Under the pieces are notes generated by a model. The model searched no databases and was not told where the DNA came from. It saw only the letters and a program-made list of their open reading frames with translations. From Acidobacteriaceae bacterium (GTDB lineage Bacteria > Acidobacteriota > Terriglobia > Terriglobales > Acidobacteriaceae), in assembly GCA_003132325.1 (NCBI GenBank), contig PKXK01000111.1, positions 1 through 34,334 on the forward strand: a stretch of DNA of 34,334 bases. Reading direction: 5' to 3'. Shown here in pieces: positions 8,079 to 16,010 of this stretch. The position numbers were made by a program, and so were the translations under genes. The stretch's first letter is position 1; each line of letters starts with the position of its first letter.

Positions 8079-10538
8079 TCAGACGCCCTGGCGGCTCCGG
8101 CGCACCAGTTCTCCGAGCGTGGAGTTTGTGTGTGGCCGATAACCTTTCAGGGGCAGGATTCGCTCGTGGACCGCATCGAGCAGCCACTCGGGTTGCGGGA
8201 AGAACATGGCTTCCAGTTCCGGGGCAGGCGTGATCCAGTTGCGAGAACCGACGACGACCGGCGGCGCGTCCAGATCGTCAAAGCAGAGCTGGGTGAGGTT
8301 CGTGGCCACCGTTTGCAGCACAGAACCACGTTCCACCGCGTCACTGGCGAGCAGGACCTTGCCCGTCGTCCGGACCGAATTTACAAGCAGTTCGTAATTG
8401 AGCGGATTGATGGCCCGCAGGTCGACGATCTCCGCCGAGATGCCAAACTCTTTTTCCAGCCGATCGGCGGCGGCAACAGCGGTGTAGAGCGCGGGGCCCA
8501 GCGTAATGATCGTCAGATCGTTGCCCTTGCGCTTGATGGACGGTTCCGACAGATCGATCTCATAGTGTCCCTCGGGGACGCCTTGATCGACGAACATCTC
8601 GCCGATGTCGTAGATCTTCTGGCTCTCGAAGAAGACCACGGGGTCCGTTCCGGCGAGAGCGGCGGCCATCATGCCCTTCGCGTCGTAGGGCGTCACCGGA
8701 TAAACCACCTTCAAGCCAGGGATGTGATGCACCAGGGCGGTCCAATCCTGCGAGTGTTGGGCGCCGTACTTCGCGCCGACGGAGATGCGGAGGACCACAG
8801 GCATGGTTAGTTGTCCGGCCGACATGGACTGCCACTTCGAGAGCTGATTGAAAATCTCGTCGCCGGCGCGCCCCATGAAATCGGCATACATGAGCTCGGC
8901 CACCACGCGGCCACCGGACATCGCGTAGCCCACAGCCGCGCCCACGATGGCCGCCTCAGAAATTGGCGCATTGAACAAACGATGGTAGGGAAGCGCTTCG
9001 GTGAAGCCTCGATAGACCGCGAAGGCGCCGCCCCAGTCGCGGTTTTCTTCGCCAAACGCAATCATGGTGGGATCGACGGAAAACCGGTGCAGCATGGCCT
9101 CGAAGATGGCATCGCGCACGTTGTATGCCTTCATCTTCGGAACGGGCTTGCCGTCCTGCGTGGGAGTCCGGATCTTGCCGCGGATCTGCTGCACCCTGGG
9201 ATTGGAGGCGATGTCTTGCAGGAACTCGGGCGGGCGATCGTCGAACTTCTCGACGCGCTGGTTGGAAAACATGACGCGGTCGACAAGATCGGAATCGATG
9301 GCGACTCGGGGGCTGCGCTCGAGATCAGTGGCCAGGCGGAACATATCGAACACCACGGTTTCGATGCTGGCGCGGGCGCTGTCCAGTTCGCTTTCGGTCA
9401 AAATGTGGCCCTCGACCAGCCGCTTCCGGAACGCGGCAATCGAATCGGCCTTCTGCCAGTGCTCGATTTCTTCTTTCGAACGATAGCTGGATGAATCGGA
9501 GGGTGAGTGGCCGCTGATGCGATAGGTGATAGTATCGAGCAGAACGGGACCGCGGCCTTCGGCCAATATCTGCTTCTTGCGGCGAAATGCATCGATCACG
9601 GGTAACGGATCGTATCCATTAACGCGCTCCGCGTGCATCTGCTCGGGATTAACGCCCGCGCCGATGCGCGCGATGAACTGCACGCCCATCGTTTCTCCGC
9701 AGGGCTGCCCGCCCATGCCGTAGAAATTGTTCATGCAGTTGAAAACGATCGGCAATCCTCCGCCCAGCGATTGATCCCACAGTTTGCAGTACTGATCCAT
9801 CGCGGAGAAGGTGATGCCTTCCCAGACCGGGCCGCAGGAAAATGAAGCGTCTCCGATGTTGCAGACGACAATGCCGGGCTTGCGGTTTACTCGCTTATAG
9901 AGCGCGGCGCCGGGGGCGATCGAACCCGAGCCGCCGACAATCGCATTGTTGGGGTAGATCCCAAACGGAGGGAAGAACGCATGCATCGAGCCGCCCAGCC
10001 CGCGGTTGAATCCCACGTCACGCGCGAAGATCTCGCAATAGGCCCCGTAGATAAAAGCGCGGAGGGCTAGCTCGCGGGTCGAGCCTTGGAACTCATTCTC
10101 GACGGGACGCAGCATGACTCCGTCGCGGTACGACTTCAGGATTTCCCACAACTGTGGCTCCGTGAGCTTGCGGATGCTGGAAAATCCTTTCGCGAGAATC
10201 TCGCCATGGCTCCGATGCGAACCAAAAATAAAATCTTCCGGCGATAGGGAAAAGGCCATGCCTACCGCGGCCGCTTCTTGTCCGATCGACAAATGAGCGG
10301 GTCCGGCGTGGTTATACGCAACGCCCTTATAGGCGCCCTTGGTCTTGATTTCGTTCAGGATGGTCTCGAACTCACGGATCGCGCACATGTCCTGCCAGAT
10401 ATGTAGAAAATCCGCGGTGGAGTAGTTCCCCAGTTCCTGTTCCAACGTGCGGTCGTAGGTGTTGATGGGGATTTCCGACACGTGGATCTTCGACTTGGCG
10501 AGAACCTCTTTCGGTTCGATGATGATCGATTTGGGCAT
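8079..10538 (-). CDS. Thiamine-diphosphate-dependent 2-oxoacid (branched-chain/acetoin-type) dehydrogenase E1, alpha and beta subunits fused
   Basis: Alpha half: [13 protein letters not shown]...[10 protein letters not shown]...[10 protein letters not shown]; beta half: [17 protein letters not shown]...[47 protein letters not shown]. Confidence 0.9.
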   Translation of the reverse strand: MPKSIIIEPKEVLAKSKIHVSEIPINTYDRTLEQELGNYSTADFLHIWQDMCAIREFETILNEIKTKGAYKGVAYNHAGPAHLSIGQEAAAVGMAFSLSPEDFIFGSHRSHGEILAKGFSSIRKLTEPQLWEILKSYRDGVMLRPVENEFQGSTRELALRAFIYGAYCEIFARDVGFNRGLGGSMHAFFPPFGIYPNNAIVGGSGSIAPGAALYKRVNRKPGIVVCNIGDASFSCGPVWEGITFSAMDQYCKLWDQSLGGGLPIVFNCMNNFYGMGGQPCGETMGVQFIARIGAGVNPEQMHAERVNGYDPLPVIDAFRRKKQILAEGRGPVLLDTITYRISGHSPSDSSSYRSKEEIEHWQKADSIAAFRKRLVEGHILTESELDSARASIETVVFDMFRLATDLERSPRVAIDSDLVDRVMFSNQRVEKFDDRPPEFLQDIASNPRVQQIRGKIRTPTQDGKPVPKMKAYNVRDAIFEAMLHRFSVDPTMIAFGEENRDWGGAFAVYRGFTEALPYHRLFNAPISEAAIVGAAVGYAMSGGRVVAELMYADFMGRAGDEIFNQLSKWQSMSAGQLTMPVVLRISVGAKYGAQHSQDWTALVHHIPGLKVVYPVTPYDAKGMMAAALAGTDPVVFFESQKIYDIGEMFVDQGVPEGHYEIDLSEPSIKRKGNDLTIITLGPALYTAVAAADRLEKEFGISAEIVDLRAINPLNYELLVNSVRTTGKVLLASDAVERGSVLQTVATNLTQLCFDDLDAPPVVVGSRNWITPAPELEAMFFPQPEWLLDAVHERILPLKGYRPHTNSTLGELVRRSRQGV

Positions 10539-10592
10539 TCCGCAAAGCTCCTAGTGAACGAAACTCCTAGTGGACTCCAGCCATCGCTTTTT

Positions 10593-11897
10593 TCAAAGAT
10601 TCGATCCAATCGTACATATCTGCTCCACGTTTTCGATCTTGTCGCGTACCACTTTCAGGAATCTCGCGCCCGGCGCGCCGTCGATGATCTGGTGATCGAG
10701 CGTCAGAGAGAGACCGATGGAATCGATGAATCCCACTTCGCCTTCTCTGCGCACCGCCTTCAGCTGAATGGCGTTGACTCCGAGAATGGCCACCTGCGGC
10801 GGATTCAGTAGAGGGGTGAAGGATTCGATGCCCAGTCCACCGAGATTGCTGATGGTGAAAGTTGCGCCGTTGAGGTCGTCAGCGGAAATCTTGTTTTGTA
10901 GCGCCTGGTCCGAGAGATCCTTCATGCGCGTGGCAAGAGCCGCGACCGTCAATGTCTGTGCATTCCGCACTACTGGAACGAGCAGTCCGCGCGGAGTGTC
11001 GCAAGCAAACCCGATGTGAACGCCCCGACCCGGGTGAACCTTTCCATCGACGAACAACGCGTTAAGATTGGGAACCTCCAACAATGCCCGAACGGTGCAG
11101 AATGTCACCAGGTCGTTGATGTTGATGTCTGGCACTGCAGACGAAGCCTTGATGCGAGCGCGCAACCGAAGTAAGCCACGGGCGTCGGCGGAAGAATGGA
11201 GGGTGTACTGCGCTGTGCTGGATAGAGACTCGCGCATGCGGCGCGCAATCTTCTCGCGAACACTGGAGATTCGAGTTTCTGGCGCATCCAGATCGGAGGA
11301 AAGGATCATCCCACCGATTCCCGAACCCTCCAGCGGAGCTGCTGCCCCGCTTTGCACTCGTCGGTTAGCCGCACCAGAGATTCTTGGAGAGGCGTGATAG
11401 AGAGCGCGCAAGTCGGCTTCGAGGACGCGGCCGCCGGGTCCGGACCCATTGACCACTCGCGGGTGGAAGTTGTGTTCTTCGGCAAACCGCCGTGCCCTGG
11501 GACTCAGGGGCGCGGAGGAGTGGGGCAGGGAGTCGCCAGTGGCCGCAACGGGCTGGCCTCCGGGGTTGGCATTTAGTGTACTTGGCGCCGGTGGCCCCGC
11601 AGAGTCTGCTGCCGGAGTTGACTTATTCAATTGCGGACGAAACGCTTCTACGCTCTCGCCGGGATTGCCGATCACAAATAGCGGTGTGAAAACCGGCACG
11701 AGCGCGCCTTGTTCGAAAAATGTCGCAAGCACGATGCCGTCCACGGACGCCGCGACTTCAAAACTCGTTTTGTCGGTCTCAATCTCGACCACCGTTTCCC
11801 CGGCAGAGACCGCTTGGCCCTCTTGCTTGAGCCACCTGGCAATAAGGCACTCTTCCACCGTGTTGCCTAACTTCGGCATTTCTACAGCGACTGCCAT
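10593..11897 (-). CDS. Dihydrolipoamide acyltransferase (E2), lipoyl domain + peripheral-subunit-binding domain + catalytic domain
   Basis: MAVAVEMPKLGNTVEECLIARWLKQEGQAVSAGETVVEIETDKTSFEV (lipoyl-Lys motif) and C-terminal GATFTISNLGGLGIESFTPLLNPPQVAILGV...LDHQIIDGAPGARFL. ATG at 11897 preferred over the longer track ORF (11993). Confidence 0.9.
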   Translation of the reverse strand: MAVAVEMPKLGNTVEECLIARWLKQEGQAVSAGETVVEIETDKTSFEVAASVDGIVLATFFEQGALVPVFTPLFVIGNPGESVEAFRPQLNKSTPAADSAGPPAPSTLNANPGGQPVAATGDSLPHSSAPLSPRARRFAEEHNFHPRVVNGSGPGGRVLEADLRALYHASPRISGAANRRVQSGAAAPLEGSGIGGMILSSDLDAPETRISSVREKIARRMRESLSSTAQYTLHSSADARGLLRLRARIKASSAVPDININDLVTFCTVRALLEVPNLNALFVDGKVHPGRGVHIGFACDTPRGLLVPVVRNAQTLTVAALATRMKDLSDQALQNKISADDLNGATFTISNLGGLGIESFTPLLNPPQVAILGVNAIQLKAVRREGEVGFIDSIGLSLTLDHQIIDGAPGARFLKVVRDKIENVEQICTIGSNL

Positions 11898-12092
11898 CTG
11901 CGTCTTCCTATTCCTCACTTCTTTCCGTGCGCTCGTCGTTTCGCCGGGCGCGCAAGTACTTCGTCTCACCGTGCGGACATCGCAAGCGTACACCCGCCCT
12001 CAGCCGCTACGTGTCACGAGGATGGCGTGGGAGAGGCGATATGGTCAGTATAGCTCGCTTGTGATCGAGAAACAACAAATAATGTTCATAAT

Positions 12093-12122
12093 TTGTCGTA
12101 ATTATAGTTAACAATACGACAA
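12093..12122. promoter_or_regulatory. Candidate operator: TTGTCGTA-N14-TACGACAA inverted repeat flanking the -10 of the E2 promoter
   Basis: Perfect 8-bp arms at 12093-12100 and 12115-12122. Confidence 0.5.
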
Positions 12123-12129
12123 TAAACAA
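12101..12129 (-). promoter_or_regulatory. Candidate sigma70-like promoter for the E2-E1 arm: -35 TTGTTT, 17-nt spacer, -10 TATAAT
   Basis: Minus strand: -35 from 12129-12124, -10 TATAAT from 12106-12101. Confidence 0.55.
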
Positions 12130-12138
12130 ACAACATTG

Positions 12139-12168
12139 TTGACACTCGTGCGCGTTAAGAGATACATT
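12139..12168 (+). promoter_or_regulatory. Candidate sigma70-like promoter for the aldolase arm: TTGACA, 18-nt spacer, TACATT
   Basis: Consensus -35 at 12139-12144 and a 4/6 -10 at 12163-12168, divergent to the E2 promoter. Confidence 0.45.
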
Positions 12169-12284
12169 TATGTCGATTTGACTTTGTCTGGCTGATGTTC
12201 ATTTGTGGTTGTGCTCCGGGAATCCTTACTTATGTGTTTGATAGCCACGATGGCCGTCCGGCCGAGACAGCATGGAAACATGAG

Positions 12285-13223
12285 ATGAATCTAGGCAACC
12301 GAGAAGTGGCAGGGCATCCGCTGCCTACGTCGGGCATCGCAACTGGCATTCAAATTGGAGTGCGACCGGCGGAGACGGTCATCCCTGCGTTCAATATCCC
12401 TTATCTGCCGATGATGGAGCCGGTAGTCGCTGCTCTGCGTGAAACGGACTGTTTTGGGATGATCGCGGTGGCGCGCTTGGAGTGGATCAAGTTCGAGGCG
12501 CGCAGCCTGCGGGCCGTGCATGAAGAATACGAACGGGTCGGGGATGAACGCTTTACGCGACTCCATCTGGACCATATTCCGGTCATTGACGAGGACAACC
12601 TGCGGGTTGATTTTGAGGCTGAAATCCGGGAGGCGATCAGGCTCGGGTACCAGTCCGTAATGGTGGACGGTTCCCGGTTGTCGTTGGAGGAGAACATTCA
12701 AGCAACGCGAAGAATCACGGCCATCGCGCATGCCGCAGGGATTCCTGTAGAAGCGGAGTTGGGGGCCGTTCTCGGTCACGAAGCGGGGCCACTTCCTCCT
12801 TACGAAGAACTCTTCGCAACTGGCAAGGGTTTCACATCGCCTGAGGAGGCAAAACGGTTTGTTGCCGAAACAGAAACGGACTGGCTCTCGGTGGCGGTCG
12901 GGAGCGTGCATGGGGCTCTGATGAGCCACTGTCAGAAAGTAGAGGCGAGGTTGGACCTTGCGCATTTGCAGCGGATCCACGAAGCGACACGAATTCCATT
13001 GGTGTTGCACGGAGGGAGCGGGATTAAGACGGAGTACATTCTGGAAGCGACGCGCCGTGGCATCGCAAAGATCAACATCGGCACCGCAATCCGCCAGGCT
13101 TATCAAGCCGCCCTCCCCATCTCCCTGGTGTCCGCGCAACAAGCAGTGCACGATACCACGGTGCTGATTCTAAGGGAGTTAGGGCTTCAGGGAAGCCGGA
13201 AGCTCATTCATCTGGATTCGTGA
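12285..13223 (+). CDS. Class II (GatY/KbaY/FbaA-type) ketose-bisphosphate aldolase family protein
   Basis: VIPAFNIPYLPMMEPVVAAL...HLDHIPVID...GYQSVMVDGSRLSLEENIQATRRITAIAHAAGIPVEAELGAVLGHE...LVLHGGSGIK...IAKINIGTAIRQAY; internal Met at 12285 preferred over track start 12195. Confidence 0.85.
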   Translation: MNLGNREVAGHPLPTSGIATGIQIGVRPAETVIPAFNIPYLPMMEPVVAALRETDCFGMIAVARLEWIKFEARSLRAVHEEYERVGDERFTRLHLDHIPVIDEDNLRVDFEAEIREAIRLGYQSVMVDGSRLSLEENIQATRRITAIAHAAGIPVEAELGAVLGHEAGPLPPYEELFATGKGFTSPEEAKRFVAETETDWLSVAVGSVHGALMSHCQKVEARLDLAHLQRIHEATRIPLVLHGGSGIKTEYILEATRRGIAKINIGTAIRQAYQAALPISLVSAQQAVHDTTVLILRELGLQGSRKLIHLDS

Positions 13224-13312
13224 TTCCCGGGCAGGTTCGGGATACTGCTGGGTGGGGCCAGCTTAGAACTTGGGGTGGTAAAGGCTAGAGAAGCTTTTCG
13301 AACTTACAACGT

Positions 13313-14605
13313 TTGCGATTTCGCCGCATGAAGCCTAACCATGAGATCACGGAGAACGTCCCGTCCGAAATGCGGGCGCTGGTCCTTGACGGCGTTGGCT
13401 TCGAACACCTAGCCGTCCGGAAAGTTCCGGTGCCGAGTCCCGGCGCACATCAGATGTTGGCGCGGGTGGAAGCAGCCGGCATCTGCACGTCTCTGATCAA
13501 ACTCATTGAACAGGGACCGGACCACAACCTGATGCACGGCTGGGATGTGCGCCGCTTTCCCGCGATTCTTGGCGACGAAGGTGTGGTAACCGTCGTGTGC
13601 GTCGGAGAGGCGCTTCGGAACCAGTACCGGCTGGGTGAGAGCTATGTCGTCCAGCCCGCCGTGGATCACGAGCCCGTCAATCATCGCGAACGGTATCGCA
13701 ATGCAGGCCAAGGAGTGAATAAGGTGGCCGTGGGCTACACCCTCGCGGGTCATCTCGCCGAGTACATCCTCATCCCGGAAGAGGTTCTGAACTCCGGATG
13801 CCTGTTGCCCGTTCCTCTGCCACACCCGCCATTTGCGCACGCCGCCATGAGTGAGCCGCTCTCCTGCGTTGTCTCGGCCCAAGAGCACCACATGCATTTG
13901 ATCCAGAGTAGTCCGCTGGCCGCGCGGGAAGCCGTGAAAGGACTGAAGCGGGGAGGCGTCACCGTGATCATCGGGGCGGGCGCGATGGGGCGAATGCACG
14001 TCGACCTGGCCTTTCCCTACCGGCCACGCGCGATTGTGGTGGCAGATTTTCTGGAGGCTCGTTTACAGGTTGTCCGGAAGCTCTTCCAGGCACGGGCAGC
14101 GGAAACAGGAATCGCGCTGCACACGGTCCACGCTGCTTCCAGCTCGGTTGAGAAGGTAGTCGCTGAACTGACAAACCTTCTCGGGGCGGACGATGTCATA
14201 GTTGCGGTGGGGTCCAAGAAGGCGATCGAGGGCGCCCAGAATATGGTCGGGCGGGGCGCCGTGCTCAATCTTTTCGGAGGACTGAAAAAGGGCGACGACA
14301 TCGTGGGCATCGATGCCAGCGCGGTTCACTACAAAGAGATCAACGTCACCGGATCGAGTGGCGGCTCACCGTGGGACATCGCGCGTACGTTGCAACTCAT
14401 CGTGGCGAAAGAGATCGATGCCGGTGCGCACATCACCCGCGTGGGCGATCTGGAACATGCCATTGAACTGCTCAAGTTAGTGAAGGCCCAGCAAATCGAC
14501 GGCAAAGCCGTGGTCTACCCGCATCGGCGTACCCAAAACATTCACAGCGTGGATTCGTGGTCGGGGGCGGACGAACGCTCCTACCTGCAAGCAAGCGAGA
14601 TCTGA
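13313..14605 (+). CDS. Zinc-type/MDR alcohol dehydrogenase, possibly SorE (sorbose-1-P reductase)-like
   Basis: MRALVLDGVGFEHLAVRKVPVPSPGAHQMLARVEAAGICTSL...GVTVIIGAGAMGRMHVDLAFPYRPRAIVVADFLEARL. Start could be the later Met at 13328. Confidence 0.75.
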   Translation: MRFRRMKPNHEITENVPSEMRALVLDGVGFEHLAVRKVPVPSPGAHQMLARVEAAGICTSLIKLIEQGPDHNLMHGWDVRRFPAILGDEGVVTVVCVGEALRNQYRLGESYVVQPAVDHEPVNHRERYRNAGQGVNKVAVGYTLAGHLAEYILIPEEVLNSGCLLPVPLPHPPFAHAAMSEPLSCVVSAQEHHMHLIQSSPLAAREAVKGLKRGGVTVIIGAGAMGRMHVDLAFPYRPRAIVVADFLEARLQVVRKLFQARAAETGIALHTVHAASSSVEKVVAELTNLLGADDVIVAVGSKKAIEGAQNMVGRGAVLNLFGGLKKGDDIVGIDASAVHYKEINVTGSSGGSPWDIARTLQLIVAKEIDAGAHITRVGDLEHAIELLKLVKAQQIDGKAVVYPHRRTQNIHSVDSWSGADERSYLQASEI

Positions 14606-15940
14606 GTGTCCCTCTCGGGCAATCGCGCATTCGTCGGCTTCGGGTTCGGCGCCATTCAAGCCGGCCTCTTCCTCTGCGAAGCCTTTCGCTCAGGAAACTT
14701 TCGCCGGCTCATGGTCGCCGAGGTCATGCCGAATGCGGTGCAGGCGCTCCGCCAATCGGCGGGAAGTTATGCGGTCAATGTGGCATACCGCGACCGGGTG
14801 GAAGCGGTAGAGATCGGGCCCACTGAGATCGCGAATCCGGGGAACCAGTCCGACTGCAAGTTTCTGGTGGCGGCGGTTGCTGAAGCCGCAGAAATCGCAA
14901 CCGCTTTGCCGAGTGTGGCGTACTACACCTCGGCCTCACCGGGAAGCGTGCACCGGATTCTGGCCGAGGGGCTTAGGCGGAAGGCCATTGCGTGCGGTCC
15001 TCCAGCAGTCGTTTATGCCGCCGAGAACCACAACCATGCGGCCGAAATCCTGGAAGCTGCGGTCCTGAGTGAGATCCCCGGGCACGAGCATAATCAGGTC
15101 CATGGCCGCGTCTCATTTCTCAACACGGTGATCGGGAAAATGAGTGGCGTGGTCACAGACCCGTATGAGATTCAAAAACAAGGCCTGAAAACGGTCACGC
15201 CGTTCGAGTCCCGGGCCGTCCTGGTGGAGGCCTTCAATCGCATTCTAGTTTCAAGAACATCCTTTGGAGATCGACCCGCCACTCTGGGCTTCCACCGTGG
15301 CATCGAAGTGTTCGAAGAGAAGCCGGACCTGCTCCCTTTTGAGGAAGCGAAACTCTACGGACACAACTCAACCCACGCCGTCGCTGCCTATCTCGGAGCG
15401 GTCCTGGGTGTGGGACGGATCGCTGATCTGGGGAGAACTTCTGGAGTGACCGCATTTTTGGAGGCCGCATTTGTCGACGAGTCAGGGGAGGCACTCATTC
15501 GCAGACATAAGGGTAAGGATCCTCTGTTCACACCGGAAGGCTACCGAGCGTATGCCACGGACCTGCTGCTGAGGATGTTCAATCCTTACTTGGGCGACAC
15601 GGTGGAACGCGTGGGCCGCGATCCAGGACGGAAGTTGGAATGGGACGACCGGTTGGTGGGCACGGTTCGCCTTGCCCTGCAGCAGGGCTTAAACCCGGTG
15701 CGTTACGCAATGGGTACGGCCGCTGCCGTGACTGCGCTCGATAAGTCTGCCCTCGATTCAACCGTGCCGTTGCAGGAACTCTTGGATCCGGTCTGGCATA
15801 AGGCTTCGCCAAACCCGGCTGAGAGGGAAGCAGTGCTAAGAGCTGTAGAAGAAGGTCGAACGAGATTGAGGCTCTGGCGCCACGATGGTTTCCCGAACCT
15901 GGAAGCGTTCGTGGAACGGAACCTGTCCGTTCGGCGCTGA
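14606..15940 (+). CDS. Mannitol-1-phosphate 5-dehydrogenase-like polyol(-phosphate) dehydrogenase, GTG start
   Basis: AFVGFGFGAIQAGLFLCEAF Rossmann start, YAVNVAYRDRVEAVEIGP, AENHNHAAEILE (cf. ACEN of MtlD); GTG immediately follows the TGA of the preceding gene. Confidence 0.7.
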   Translation: MSLSGNRAFVGFGFGAIQAGLFLCEAFRSGNFRRLMVAEVMPNAVQALRQSAGSYAVNVAYRDRVEAVEIGPTEIANPGNQSDCKFLVAAVAEAAEIATALPSVAYYTSASPGSVHRILAEGLRRKAIACGPPAVVYAAENHNHAAEILEAAVLSEIPGHEHNQVHGRVSFLNTVIGKMSGVVTDPYEIQKQGLKTVTPFESRAVLVEAFNRILVSRTSFGDRPATLGFHRGIEVFEEKPDLLPFEEAKLYGHNSTHAVAAYLGAVLGVGRIADLGRTSGVTAFLEAAFVDESGEALIRRHKGKDPLFTPEGYRAYATDLLLRMFNPYLGDTVERVGRDPGRKLEWDDRLVGTVRLALQQGLNPVRYAMGTAAAVTALDKSALDSTVPLQELLDPVWHKASPNPAEREAVLRAVEEGRTRLRLWRHDGFPNLEAFVERNLSVRR

Positions 15941-16010
15941 AGCTGCTGCGAAAAGTACCAAGGACAGAAAACTCTGCCGACGACACGCAGCGGAATGGTA
16001 CCAGAGCTAG

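Noticed and set aside
8067-8810. 247-aa plus-strand ORF antisense to E1
   Set aside because: Shadow ORF opposite a well-supported E1 beta domain; no recognisable family.
12082-12202. ATGTTCAT motif twice in the divergent region and once (reverse) at 24398-24405 upstream of the alpha-galactosidase
   Set aside because: The same 8-mer also occurs inside hsdM (about 26734), so it cannot be claimed as a regulon motif without a genome-wide count.
12291-13151. 286-aa minus-strand ORF opposite the class II aldolase
   Set aside because: Antisense shadow of a conserved aldolase gene.
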